Shown: positions 34,872-43,418 of the stretch, one piece after another
Position numbering within the stretch: the stretch's first letter is position 1
Layout of the letters: each line of letters opens with the position of its first letter
Assembly (NCBI GenBank): GCA_041394245.1
Contig: JAWKIR010000002.1
Location: 2,108,001 to 2,172,000, forward strand
Origin: Acidimicrobiales bacterium
GTDB lineage: Bacteria > Actinomycetota > Acidimicrobiia > Acidimicrobiales > Aldehydirespiratoraceae
Direction: 5' to 3'
Length of the DNA stretch: 64,000 bases
Position numbers and translations under genes: made by a program
Notes under the pieces: model-generated
What the model saw: the letters and a program-made list of their open reading frames with translations, nothing else
The model's database searches: none
Told to the model about the DNA's origin: nothing

Positions 34872-35920
34872 GTGTGCACTCCCGTGTCTCTTGTGCCGGC
34901 CATCTCGGCCGCGATCTCGAGTCCTTCGTCGGTGTCGGTCCGCACGGTGAGGCCGGTCACCCCCGCCGGGATCACCTCGTGCCAGCGCGAGCGCACCCGA
35001 TCGACCGAGCCGAACAGGGCGCCCGCGTCGATGTAGTCGTCGGGCACCGCGGCGATCGCCTCGTCCTTGCGTCCGGCCAGCCAGAGCTCCTGGATCCGCT
35101 CCGCCGCCTCGGGAAATCCGCGGCGGGCCATCGCATCCTTGTGGAAGTTCTTCGACTCGCTGCCCATCCCGCCCACGTACATGCCGGTCAGTGGCTTCTT
35201 GGCGTCGATCGCGGCCTTCACGTCGTCGGTGATCTCGATCGTGATGCCACCCATGATGTCGAAGTCGTCGGGTCGGCCACCTCGACGGGCCCACCCCTTC
35301 TCGAGGTTCGGGCCGTGGATCTCCCAGCCGTCGGACCCGTAGCCCATCGGCAGCCAGCCGTCGCAGATCTCGGCCGCGAGCGCGGTGTTGAGCGGGGCGC
35401 CGGCGGCGATCCAGATCTCGATGTCGCCGGCCGGATGCAGGATCGACTTCAGCGCCTTGCCCTGGCCGATCGAACCAGGACCGTCGTAGGGCAGCGAGAT
35501 CTCCCGACCGTCGTGGGCGACGGGTTCCTCACGGGCGATGATCTTGCGCATGATGGTGACGTAGTCACGCAGCCGGTTGACCGGCGACCCCCACGGCTGG
35601 CCGTACCAGCCCTCCACGATCTGCGGGCCGGACACGCCGAGACCGATGATGACCCTGCCCCCTCCGGCCAGGGCGTCGATCGTCATCGCCTGCATCGCGG
35701 TGGCGGCCGGGGTCCGGGCCGCGAGTTGCACCACGCCGGTGGCGAGCTTGATCCGGCTCGTGTGCGCGGCGAGGTAGGCGAGCGGCGTCATGGCATCGCA
35801 GCCGTAGGCCTCGGCGGTCCACACCGAGTGGTAGCCGAGCGATTCCACGAGCTTCACCCGCTCGATCGGCACCTCGAGGGTGGCGGCGCGGTAGAGGTCG
35901 AGTCCGAGTCCGAGCTTCAT
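34868..35920 (-). CDS. LLM-class F420-dependent oxidoreductase
   Basis: A 350-residue TIM-barrel oxidoreductase of the luciferase-like monooxygenase class. The N-terminus MKLGLGLDLYRA, the segment SLGYHSVWTAEAYGCDAMTPL and VIIGLGVSGPQIVEGWYGQPW match the F420-binding subgroup common in actinobacteria. Such enzymes transfer hydride from or to coenzyme F420 on alcohols, ketones or enoyl substrates. It heads an operon with two crotonases, which suggests work on a CoA ester or its precursor. The ATG at 35920 is supported by TAGGGT 6 bases upstream. It is divergent from the DUF2889 gene. Confidence 0.88.
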   Translation of the reverse strand: MKLGLGLDLYRAATLEVPIERVKLVESLGYHSVWTAEAYGCDAMTPLAYLAAHTSRIKLATGVVQLAARTPAATAMQAMTIDALAGGGRVIIGLGVSGPQIVEGWYGQPWGSPVNRLRDYVTIMRKIIAREEPVAHDGREISLPYDGPGSIGQGKALKSILHPAGDIEIWIAAGAPLNTALAAEICDGWLPMGYGSDGWEIHGPNLEKGWARRGGRPDDFDIMGGITIEITDDVKAAIDAKKPLTGMYVGGMGSESKNFHKDAMARRGFPEAAERIQELWLAGRKDEAIAAVPDDYIDAGALFGSVDRVRSRWHEVIPAGVTGLTVRTDTDEGLEIAAEMAGTRDTGVHT

Positions 35921-35926
35921 GCCCGG

Positions 35927-35932
35927 ACCCTA
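35927..35932 (-). promoter_or_regulatory. -10 hexamer TAGGGT of a probable leaderless transcript (LLM operon)
   Basis: TAGGGT on the minus strand ends 6 bases before the ATG at 35920; there is no Shine-Dalgarno sequence. It mirrors TAGCGT at 35981-35986 for the divergent gene. Confidence 0.5.
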
Positions 35933-35980
35933 TTGCCTCGCTCGGGGCCGGGCGATCTCGGTGCCGCGACGGCCGAGCGA

Positions 35981-35986
35981 TAGCGT
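35981..35986 (+). promoter_or_regulatory. -10 hexamer TAGCGT of a probable leaderless transcript
   Basis: TAGCGT ends 7 bases before the ATG at 35994 and supports that start over earlier in-frame codons. Confidence 0.5.
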
Positions 35987-35993
35987 CGGCCTG

Positions 35994-36821
35994 ATGGATT
36001 CGCCGCCTGCACCCCGCCGTGCGTCCCGTGACGTGTTCGACCGTCTCGACGTCGTCCCGCGGGCGTCCGAGCGCCCCTGGGGCGAGGGCACCTACCGGCG
36101 GCGCATCCTCGTCCGCCTCGACGGCGACCGGGCCTGGGGCGAACTCGAGGACGACTTCCACCACTTCCGCGTCGAACTCCGCCACGACGGTTCGACCGTG
36201 ACCGAGGTCGCCGGATCGGGCATCCGGTCGCCGTGGAGGACCTGTCTCGACGCCGGCATGCCGTTGCAGACCCTCGTCGGCACCGCCCTCACGACCGGAC
36301 CGCTGGCGCTGAGCCACCTCGACGCCCGCCAGAACTGCACCCACATGTTCGACCTCGCCGGGCTGATCGTCACCCATGCCGCCCGCAGGGTCGATGGCGA
36401 CCGCCTCTACGACATCGCCGTCGACGATCCCGCCGACGGCACCGGGCCCCGCAATGCCCGCCTGTGGCGAGACGGCGATGTGGTCCTCGACTGGCGGCTC
36501 CAGGATCGCACCGTGCTCTCCCCCGCCGAATGGATCGATGTACCGCTCTGGCAGCGGTTCATCCCGTGGGCCGGCGAGCACCTCGACGACGAGGTGGGCG
36601 AGGCAGCGGTCGCCCTGCGCCGGGCCTGCGACATCGCCCACGGGCGTCAAGGCGATCTCGACCTCTTCGCCAAGGCGGCCGACCTGCCCCACGGCATGAA
36701 CGGCATCTGCCACTCGATGCAGCCCTCGACCGCGCCCGTTGCGCTGCGCAACGTCGGTTCGGGCCGCGACTTCACCGATCACGAAGAGATCCTCCTGGCC
36801 GACTTCGATCGGCGGAGCTGA
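35994..36821 (+). CDS. DUF2889 family protein
   Basis: A 275-residue soluble protein that I recognise as DUF2889. It has no signal peptide or membrane segment. The most conserved-looking parts are RRILVRLDGDRAWGELEDDFHHFRV, split around the acidic DDFHHF, the motif CTHMFDLAGLIVTHAAR in the middle, and NGICHSMQPS near the C-terminus. Cys and His residues at CTH and CHS could bind a metal, but that is inference. The family has no firm function; I have the impression that it co-occurs with catabolic genes. Its stop overlaps the start of the MFS gene (TGATG), and the LLM/crotonase operon diverges from it. Confidence 0.8.
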   Translation: MDSPPAPRRASRDVFDRLDVVPRASERPWGEGTYRRRILVRLDGDRAWGELEDDFHHFRVELRHDGSTVTEVAGSGIRSPWRTCLDAGMPLQTLVGTALTTGPLALSHLDARQNCTHMFDLAGLIVTHAARRVDGDRLYDIAVDDPADGTGPRNARLWRDGDVVLDWRLQDRTVLSPAEWIDVPLWQRFIPWAGEHLDDEVGEAAVALRRACDIAHGRQGDLDLFAKAADLPHGMNGICHSMQPSTAPVALRNVGSGRDFTDHEEILLADFDRRS

Positions 36822-38267
36822 TGAGCGCACGCCTGATGGCCGATGGCCGGCGACCGACCATCGTCGCGCTCATGTCGGTGATCGCGATCGCCTCCTACAA
36901 CAACCTCTCGGCCGCCGCTGCCCTCCCCGACATCGGCGACGACCTGGGCGACATCGGCCTCCTCCCGTTCGTCATCACCATCGAGTTGTTGACCTCGGCG
37001 GTCGCCGTGCTCGCCGCCGGACCCATCGTCGACAGCCTCGGTGCCCGACGGGTGTTCCGGGTGGCCTCGACCGGTTTCATCGTCACGTCGCTCACCGTGG
37101 CGGCGGCACCGACGATGCCGTTGCTGCTCGTGGCCCGCGGCGTCCAGGGTGTGTTCGCCGGTGCGATCATGACCGTCGCCGTCGCCAGCATCGGTCTCGC
37201 CATCCCACAGAACCTGCGGCCGAAGGCCTTCGCCCTCACCTCGGCCGTCTGGGGCGTGATGGGCGTCGCCGGACCGGCGATCGCCGCGTTGTTCGTGGCG
37301 ACGGTCGGATGGCGTGCGATCTTCCTGGTCAACGTCCCGGTCACCGTCCTCGCCGTGGTCATCGGCTGGGACCGCATCCCTGACCGTCCGGAGGGCGCCG
37401 CCCACCAGGCCGTCGACCGGGTCGGACTCGGCTTCGTCGCGGTCATCACCACATCGGCGCTGGCCCTGGCCACCTACTCACCGCTCGTCATCGGTGTGGC
37501 GACCGCGATCCTCGCGGTCTCGGTCCCTCTCTACGTCCGGTGGTCCCGCCGCACCCCCGATCCCGTCGTCCGGCTGCACCATCTCCTCGAGGACCGCTAC
37601 CGCACGGTGCACCTCACCTCGATGGCGGTCCTCGCCGGCGGTGTCGGCGCCAACTCGTTCCTTCCGCTCTATCTGCGAACCGCACGGGGGCAGAGTGCAG
37701 GGCTCGCCGCGTTCGGGGTGCTGTTCCTCACCGTCGGTTGGTCCACCAGCGCCTACGTCTCCAGCCGCTTGCAGGAACGCTGGAGCGGTGAATGGGTCAG
37801 CCTGCTCGGTTCGGCCAATCGCCAGCCCCGGTGTCGTGTTCGCCGCCGCCTGCATCCACCTCGAGGCGCCGGTCGCCGTCGTCTACGCCGCCTTCTTCTG
37901 GGTGGGATCGGGCGTCGGGATGGTCACCTCCACCGGCGCCGCGCTCCTGCAATCGCGCACGATCTCCTCCGAGATGGGTCGACTCAACGCCGCCCACCAG
38001 TTCCTGCGAACCCTCGCGATCACCTTCGGCATCGCCGCCGTCGGCGCGATCACCCTGGCCGTCGTCGACGCGAGAACCGGCAATGTCGAAGCCGTCCGCG
38101 ACCTGTTGTCGGGTGACGATCTGATCGTTCCGGCCGACCTGCTCGAGTCGATCGGCGACGGCTACACGATCGCGATCGCGGCGATGGCCGTCGTGGTCAC
38201 GGCCTCCGTCCCCGCCGCGGTTCGCCTCGTGCGCACCCGGGGCGAGGCACTAGCCTCCGCAGCGTGA
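36821..38267 (+). pseudogene. MFS drug/proton antiporter-like transporter, interrupted by a single-base frameshift
   Basis: An MFS transporter of the 14-helix drug-efflux type, about 481 residues if repaired. The N-terminal frame runs from the ATG at 36821 (overlapping the DUF2889 stop) through ARGVQGVFAGAIMTVAVASI and WRAIFLVNVPVTVLA. At about 37817 the sequence GCCAATCGCC breaks the frame; removing one A gives AIASPGVVFAAA, and the second frame continues normally through AAFFWVGSGVGMVTSTGAAL to 38267. Without repair the first frame ends at 38116 after an Arg-rich nonsense tail. The second frame is clearly coding, since its stop overlaps the next gene start (GTGA). It may be a recent mutation or a sequence error; there is no other decay. 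Confidence 0.85.
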
Positions 38268-39457
38268 AAGCCCTCCGGTTCAGCCGCAAGGAAGCCCGCT
38301 ACGCCGCCGCCATGGTCGCGTCGCGCCTCCGGCCCGGCGCCGGCGCCGCCGTCGGACCGCTCGATCTCGTCGACGACGACCCACCCGACCTTCCGGCCGA
38401 GGGCTGGCACCGGGTGTGGCCCCGCCTCACCGGTATCTGCGGCAGCGATCTCTCGACGATCGACGGCCACAGCTCGCGCTACTTCGAAGACTTCGTGTCG
38501 TTCCCGTTCGTCCCCGGCCACGAGATCGTCGGCGACATGGAAGGCGGCCGCCGCGTCGTCATCGAACCCGTCCTCGGCCACGCCGCCCGCGGTTTCGCAC
38601 TCCCCTTCCCCGGCGCGTCGCCCGGCGACGGCAACGACTACCGGCATCTCACCCGCGGGCACCTCGAGCCCGGAATCCAGACCGGCTTCTGCGAGAGCAC
38701 CGGTGGTGGATGGTCCACCGAGTTCGTCGCCCACGACAGCCAGATCCACGACGTGCCCGACTGGATGAGCGACGAGCTCGCCGTCACCATCGAACCCGTG
38801 GCCGGGGGTGTCCACGCCGCCCTCCGGGCCCAGGTGGCCGACGGCGACACCGTGGCCGTGATCGGCGCGGGGCCGATGGGCCTCGTGACTGTCGCCGCCC
38901 TGCGACACCTCACCGACCCGGGCTCGATCATGATCGGCGCCAAGTATCCGGTGCAGCGCGAGCTCGCCACCGAGTTCGGTGCCGACGTGGTGACTGCGCC
39001 GGGGGAGTTCGGTCGCGCAGTGCGCAGGGCCACCGGAACGTTCATGATCGGCAGCCGTCTCTCGGGCGGCGCCGACGTGGTGATCGACGCCGTCGGTTCG
39101 CCCGAATCGATCGAACAGGCCATCGGTCTGTGCCGGCCGCGGGGCCGGGTCGTCCTGCTGGGCATGCCGGGCCGTGTCGACATCGACCTCACGGCGCTCT
39201 GGCACCGCGAGACCGAACTGGTCGGCACCTACACGTACGGAACCGAGACGACGAAGGACGGTCGGGTTGCGTCGAGCTTCGAGCTCGCGATGGAACTGGC
39301 CGGCAAGGTCGCGTTCGACAAGATGGTCTCGGCCACGTATCCACTCGACCGCTACCGCGACGCCCTCGATCACGCGGCCAATGCCGGCAGCCGAGGCGGC
39401 GTGAAGATCGCCTTCGACCTGCGCGGCGAGAAGAACCGCGGACTCCCCGCCGAATAG
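38264..39457 (+). CDS. Zinc-type medium-chain alcohol dehydrogenase
   Basis: A 397-residue MDR-superfamily dehydrogenase. GICGSDLSTIDG holds the catalytic-zinc Cys, FVPGHEIVGD the GHE motif, and VIGAGPMGLVTVAAL the Rossmann loop near residue 200. The structural four-cysteine zinc loop of typical alcohol dehydrogenases is not seen; the region reads GFALPFPGASPGDGNDYRHL instead. Such enzymes oxidise alcohols or polyols or reduce aldehydes with NAD(P). The GTG start overlaps the MFS stop. It probably shares a message with the DUF2889 and MFS genes. Confidence 0.87.
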   Translation: MKALRFSRKEARYAAAMVASRLRPGAGAAVGPLDLVDDDPPDLPAEGWHRVWPRLTGICGSDLSTIDGHSSRYFEDFVSFPFVPGHEIVGDMEGGRRVVIEPVLGHAARGFALPFPGASPGDGNDYRHLTRGHLEPGIQTGFCESTGGGWSTEFVAHDSQIHDVPDWMSDELAVTIEPVAGGVHAALRAQVADGDTVAVIGAGPMGLVTVAALRHLTDPGSIMIGAKYPVQRELATEFGADVVTAPGEFGRAVRRATGTFMIGSRLSGGADVVIDAVGSPESIEQAIGLCRPRGRVVLLGMPGRVDIDLTALWHRETELVGTYTYGTETTKDGRVASSFELAMELAGKVAFDKMVSATYPLDRYRDALDHAANAGSRGGVKIAFDLRGEKNRGLPAE

Positions 39458-39500
39458 TCCCAGGGTCGTGACTGCGGCCCCGACCCGACAGAATGGTCCC

Positions 39501-39920
39501 ATGCCCGAATCCGATACCGCGCCCAAGCTCGACGACGAGACCTCAGCGGCGCTGACGCTGTTCAACGAATACGTCGAAGCCGACCGCGAACGCACCAACC
39601 GCGAGAAGCGCATCAAGAAGGCGGAGCGGGCGAAGGACGAGGCCGCGGCGGTCGTGAAGAAGCTCAACGAGCGCGGATCGGCAACCGAGAAGGCCGAGGC
39701 CGAGGCGGCATACCGCGATGCGGCCGACCGCTGGAAGAAGCTGCGCGACGGCGAAGAGCCCGACGAGCCGGCACCGGCCGCCGAGGCCGCCCCGGTCGAC
39801 GATGAGGCCGCCCCGGTCGACGAGGCCGCACCGGCACCCACCGATGAGTCAGCCGCACCCGCCGACGATGACGAAGAGGAGGAGCCGCCCGTCGAGGCGG
39901 CCTCCGACGAAGAGGAGTGA
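39501..39920 (+). CDS. Acidic coiled-coil protein of unknown function
   Basis: A 139-residue hydrophilic protein. Residues about 15-85 are charged and helical, rich in Lys, Glu and Ala (NREKRIKKAERAKDEAAAVV), and look like a coiled coil. Residues about 88-139 are a low-complexity Pro/Ala/Glu/Asp tail ending in an EEE run. I do not recognise a family. The ATG at 39501 is preferred; a GTG at 39468 would add 11 residues. Its stop overlaps the start of the PhyH-like gene (GTGA), so the two are co-translated. Confidence 0.65.
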   Translation: MPESDTAPKLDDETSAALTLFNEYVEADRERTNREKRIKKAERAKDEAAAVVKKLNERGSATEKAEAEAAYRDAADRWKKLRDGEEPDEPAPAAEAAPVDDEAAPVDEAAPAPTDESAAPADDDEEEEPPVEAASDEEE

Positions 39921-40753
39921 GTCCGACGTCGGCCGTCAGTGAGGCGGACCGACGTGCGTTTCGCGAGCACGGTGTCGTCGCACTCCGCGGTGTCCTCCCG
40001 CTCGGCGTGGTCCGGTCGCTCGATGCCCCCGTCGCCCGCGCCGTCACCGGCGACGACGCCACCGCCGATCTCTCGGCCCTCGGCGACGCGCTGCGCGACG
40101 CTCCCCCGTCCGATGGTGCCCGGGGTCGGTTCCGTTCAGGCGTCGACCACTGGCTGGTCGACGACGACATGCGCGCCTTTGCGACCACATCACCGCTGCC
40201 GGCGATCGTGGCCTCATTGCTCGAGACGACCGATCTGTACCTGTACGAGGATTCCATCCTCGTGAAGGAGCCGGGCAGCCGCGAACCCACGGTGTTCCAC
40301 CAGGACCACCCGTACTTCTCGGTCGACGGCGACGCGGTCTGCACCACATGGATTCCGCTCGACTCCGTGTCGCGCGAAACCGGCGCCATGGGCTACGTCC
40401 GCGGCAGCCACCTCGACGACACCGAGTGGCGGCCGAACCTCTTCGTCACCCGCGACCCGATACCCGGAACCAGCGGAACCGATGTGCCCGACTTCCACGC
40501 CGACCCGGACGGCGCCGACATCGTGTGGATCGAAGCCGAGCCAGGCGACGTGATCGTGCACCACGCCCGCACGATCCACGGTGCCGGACCCAACCAGTCG
40601 ACGACGACCCCGCGCCGCGCCGTCTCCGTTCGCTATTGCGGTGCCGGGGTCACCTACACGCGGCGCGCACTGACCCCGAAGCCCCACCACGAGTCGCTCG
40701 CCGACGGCGACCCCGTGGGTCCGCCGGCGTTCCCCCTTGTCTGGCCGGCGTAG
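39917..40753 (+). CDS. Phytanoyl-CoA dioxygenase (PhyH)-family Fe(II)/2-oxoglutarate oxygenase
   Basis: A 278-residue member of the PhyH group. The iron-binding HxD is in FHQDHPYF (about residue 138), and the distal His in TIHGAGPN (about 220), followed by an Arg that would hold 2-oxoglutarate (RRAVSVRY). Family members hydroxylate acyl-CoAs, ectoine or natural products; the substrate is unknown. The GTG start overlaps the stop of the coiled-coil gene. It is convergent with the sigma-partner gene, with 69 bases between stops. Confidence 0.87.
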   Translation: MSPTSAVSEADRRAFREHGVVALRGVLPLGVVRSLDAPVARAVTGDDATADLSALGDALRDAPPSDGARGRFRSGVDHWLVDDDMRAFATTSPLPAIVASLLETTDLYLYEDSILVKEPGSREPTVFHQDHPYFSVDGDAVCTTWIPLDSVSRETGAMGYVRGSHLDDTEWRPNLFVTRDPIPGTSGTDVPDFHADPDGADIVWIEAEPGDVIVHHARTIHGAGPNQSTTTPRRAVSVRYCGAGVTYTRRALTPKPHHESLADGDPVGPPAFPLVWPA

Positions 40754-40822
40754 GACCGGAGGCGGCACCGACGTGCACCCGCGCGCGGGCGGTGTGCTCG
40801 GAACCGATCGATCAGATCCCGG

Positions 40823-41923
40823 TCACTCCGGTGAGGCGTCCGTGACCGTGTAGCTGAGACCACCGTCGTCGTTGGGCCATGCCTCGACGATCCAGAGGCT
40901 TCCCTCACCTTCGAAGTCGATCTTGGCGACCTCGGCCGGCGCTCCCTCGTTGTAGTCCCAGAAGCCGTAGCCGGCTGCGGGATTCGCTTCCTTGACGTAG
41001 ACGAGTCCGTCGCTCCAGAGCTTGAACTTGACGACGCCCACACCGGGCACCTCGACCAGCTGATACACCGGCTCGAAGGGCGGCGGCTCGTCCCAGAAGT
41101 GCTGCTCGACCTCACCGGCGTCGTTGATCAACGCCTTGCCGTACCAAACCCATTCGCCGTTGGTGAACCTGACGAAGACCTTCCAGCCCTCACCCTGCAC
41201 GACCTCGTAGTCGAAGCCGCCGGCGGGCGTGACATCGCCCACCCAGAGCTTCTCGCCTTCGCGTTCGACGATGAAGGAGCCCTTGCCCTCGACCGTGACG
41301 GTGAAACGGTCGGTGATGACGGTGGGGGGTGCCGCCGTGGTCGTGGTGGTGGTCGTCGTCGGGAAGACGAGATCCTCGATCCGCACGTCGATCTCGTCGC
41401 GAACGCCGTCGCTGATGGTCACGACCTTCAACGAATCGCCCTTCTTGACGATCAGCACGATGCCGTCGTCGGTGAGATCGATCGTCACGATCTCCCATCC
41501 TTCGACGAGGTCGGCATGGAGGAGGTCGAGACCGTCATCGGTCTCGGAGATCTCGGCCGAGCCGAGAGGACCGAGACTGAGTACCTTCGTTTGTGCCTCC
41601 GTCGTCTCGGCGATCACCGGGTGCTCGTCGCCATCGGAACCGCCGTCGGCGCCGGCGGCTTCATCGTGACCGGGATCGACGAGGTCGCTGGCGCTGCCGA
41701 TGTCGGGCAGGTCGACGTCGGGAGTGGAGTCGCCGCCGTCGGGCGCACCGTCGGCGGTCTGGAGCGCAGGCGCCTCCGCACCATCGGCAGCCATCGCGGC
41801 AGCGCCGAACCCGAGCAACGGGACCACCGCGAGGCCGGCGAACAGGCGGCGGACATGACCGACGCGGGCCGTGTGCATCCGGGGCCGGAGGCCCTCGAGG
41901 ATCTGATCGGTGTGGGGGTTCAT
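40823..41923 (-). CDS. Membrane-anchored exported protein, partner of the ECF sigma factor
   Basis: A 366-residue protein with a short cytoplasmic N-terminus of about 25 residues (MNPHTDQILEGLRPRMHTAR), one membrane helix (about 26-48, VRRLFAGLAVVPLLGFGAAA) and a large exported part. The exported region is acidic, carries an eight-Thr run that looks like a linker, and ends in beta-rich sequence with repeated GxGxxxFxV-like patterns. The topology and the ATGA overlap with the sigma gene upstream suggest an anti-sigma or sensor role, although no zinc anti-sigma motif is present. I do not recognise the exported domain. Confidence 0.7.
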   Translation of the reverse strand: MNPHTDQILEGLRPRMHTARVGHVRRLFAGLAVVPLLGFGAAAMAADGAEAPALQTADGAPDGGDSTPDVDLPDIGSASDLVDPGHDEAAGADGGSDGDEHPVIAETTEAQTKVLSLGPLGSAEISETDDGLDLLHADLVEGWEIVTIDLTDDGIVLIVKKGDSLKVVTISDGVRDEIDVRIEDLVFPTTTTTTTTAAPPTVITDRFTVTVEGKGSFIVEREGEKLWVGDVTPAGGFDYEVVQGEGWKVFVRFTNGEWVWYGKALINDAGEVEQHFWDEPPPFEPVYQLVEVPGVGVVKFKLWSDGLVYVKEANPAAGYGFWDYNEGAPAEVAKIDFEGEGSLWIVEAWPNDDGGLSYTVTDASPE

Positions 41924-42441
41924 CGCACTACTTCCTGACGGCAGGGGGCCATCTCGTGTCGGCCGAGCTGGTCGGCCATGCGTGGCTTGAGAGAAGAACG
42001 GGCTCGGCTCAGGTGGAAGCGGAACGCGCCGGGCGAGATGCCCATGCGGTCGGCCGCCTCGTCGGTGCTGAAACCTGCCCCGTAGAAGAGGTCGACGGCT
42101 TTGCGCTGCTGGGCCGGCAGCAGATCGAGGGCCTCGTCGAGTCCCTCGATCGAGTCGCTGCCGTGTGCCGGAACCGAGACCGGTTCCGCCGCGAGCTTCG
42201 GCAGCGAGTTCTCCCGGACCGTCCGGTGACGATGCTGATCGCGCACGATGTTGACCGCCACGCGACGCACCCACGCGGCCGGTTCCTTGTAGTGACCGAC
42301 CCGCCACCATCGGGCATAAGCGCGGACGTACGCCTCCTGGGCGGCGTCGTGGGCGTCGTCACGGCGGGTGCCGTCGAGTTCCAGCCCCCGGACCGTCAGG
42401 TCGTAGGACGATCGGAAGAAGTCGTCGAAATCTCGGGCCAT
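41920..42441 (-). CDS. ECF (sigma-70 family) RNA polymerase sigma factor
   Basis: A 173-residue ECF sigma factor. Region 2 covers FDDFFRSSYDLTVRGLELDG through DAAQEAYVRAYARWWRVG, and region 4 covers LPAQQRKAVDLFYGAGFSTD followed by EAADRMGISPGAFRFHLSRA, a standard helix-turn-helix. The ATG at 42441 gives the usual length; the frame is open further upstream. It is co-translated with the membrane-anchored protein downstream (ATGA), the normal arrangement for a sigma factor with its sensor or inhibitor. The signal is unknown. Confidence 0.87.
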   Translation of the reverse strand: MARDFDDFFRSSYDLTVRGLELDGTRRDDAHDAAQEAYVRAYARWWRVGHYKEPAAWVRRVAVNIVRDQHRHRTVRENSLPKLAAEPVSVPAHGSDSIEGLDEALDLLPAQQRKAVDLFYGAGFSTDEAADRMGISPGAFRFHLSRARSSLKPRMADQLGRHEMAPCRQEVVR

Positions 42442-42586
42442 GCCCTGCCTATCTGCTGATGTTGCCGTCGCACATCGCCGCCGCCTCCCACGCCTCTCAC
42501 GTGCGAGACCGAGGAAATGTTTGGCCACGCGAAGAAAAAACTCCGCGGTGCGTGTTCATCGGCAGATCAGCCCTGCGCACTGAGCT

Positions 42587-42621
42587 CCCGCCACATCGGT
42601 GTCTGACACCGATGTGGCGGG
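42587..42621 (-). terminator. Perfect 17-bp inverted repeat after the SDR gene
   Basis: The arms 42587-42603 and 42605-42621 are perfect complements around a single central base, with the core GGTGTCTGACACC. It starts 6 bases after the SDR stop on the minus strand, where a terminator would be, but no T-tract follows. It shares its core with the inverted repeat after ileS. The remainder of 42442-42586 shows only an A6 run and no gene. Confidence 0.5.
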
Positions 42622-42627
42622 GAGAGG

Positions 42628-43398
42628 TCAGTGGGGGTGCATGCCCCCGTCGACGACCAGGACCTGGCCGGTCATGTAGCTCGATGCCCGGCCGGCGAGG
42701 AAGAGCGCGGGGCCAACCATCTCGTCGGCGTGCGCCGGACGACCGAGCAGGGTGCCCGCGCCCATCGCCGCAGGAGCGCCCTCGCCGAGGTTGCGGGTCA
42801 TGTCGGTGTCGACCGGCCCGGGCGCGAGGGCGTTGACCCGGATGCCCTTTCCGGCCAGCTCCCCGGCGAACGAACGCGTCACGGACAGCAGCCCGGCCTT
42901 CATCGCCGCATACATCGCGACGCCGCGGGCGAACTGGAAGGCGCCGACACTGATGACATTGACCACGGCGGCATGGTCGGCCTTCTCGAGGTGGGGCACC
43001 GCGGCCTGGATCAGGAGCGCCGGACCGCGCAGGTTGACCTCGAAAGACTTCTGCCAGGTCGCATCGCTTTGTTGACCGACCGGCGCAGCCAGCGCGTTGG
43101 CCGCGTTGTTGATGACGATGTCGAGCCCGCCGAAGCGATCGATCGCTGCGGCGACCAGCTGATCGGCGGCATCGGCGTCGCCCATGTTCGTCGGGACACC
43201 CAGCGCGGCTGCCCCCATCGACTCGAGATGGGCCTGCGTGTCGGCGCAGGCGTCGGCCTTGCGGCTGGCGACTACCACGTTGGCCCCGGCCGCGGCCAGA
43301 CCTTCGGCCACGGACCGGCCGATACCGCGGGTTCCTCCGGTGACGATGGCCGTCCGGCCGGAGAAGTCGAGCAGGCTGTGCAGTTGCGTGGCGTCCAT
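42628..43398 (-). CDS. Short-chain dehydrogenase/reductase (FabG-like)
   Basis: A 256-residue classical SDR. TGGTRGIGRSVAEGLAAAG is the cofactor motif, VINNAANALAAP the NNA motif, and the catalytic region reads YAAMKAGLLSVTRSFA (Tyr-xxx-Lys). The C-terminus GQVLVVDGGMHPH is typical. Ser-Arg after the second strand (VVASRKAD) suggests NADP(H). The substrate is unknown. The ATG at 43398 has TAGCGT 6 bases upstream. A strong hairpin follows the stop. Confidence 0.88.
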   Translation of the reverse strand: MDATQLHSLLDFSGRTAIVTGGTRGIGRSVAEGLAAAGANVVVASRKADACADTQAHLESMGAAALGVPTNMGDADAADQLVAAAIDRFGGLDIVINNAANALAAPVGQQSDATWQKSFEVNLRGPALLIQAAVPHLEKADHAAVVNVISVGAFQFARGVAMYAAMKAGLLSVTRSFAGELAGKGIRVNALAPGPVDTDMTRNLGEGAPAAMGAGTLLGRPAHADEMVGPALFLAGRASSYMTGQVLVVDGGMHPH

Positions 43399-43404
43399 GC
43401 CGCG

Positions 43405-43410
43405 ACGCTA
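43405..43410 (-). promoter_or_regulatory. -10 hexamer TAGCGT of a probable leaderless transcript (SDR gene)
   Basis: TAGCGT on the minus strand ends 6 bases before the ATG at 43398, in the 20-base gap after the sulfotransferase-like gene, which therefore need not be its only promoter. Confidence 0.5.
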
Positions 43411-43418
43411 GCGGCCGG

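Noticed and set aside
40823..42310. Longer form of the sigma-partner protein starting inside the sigma gene
   Set aside because: The ATG at 41923 overlaps the sigma stop and starts a normal cytoplasmic tail and helix; the extension is out-of-frame shadow of the sigma gene.
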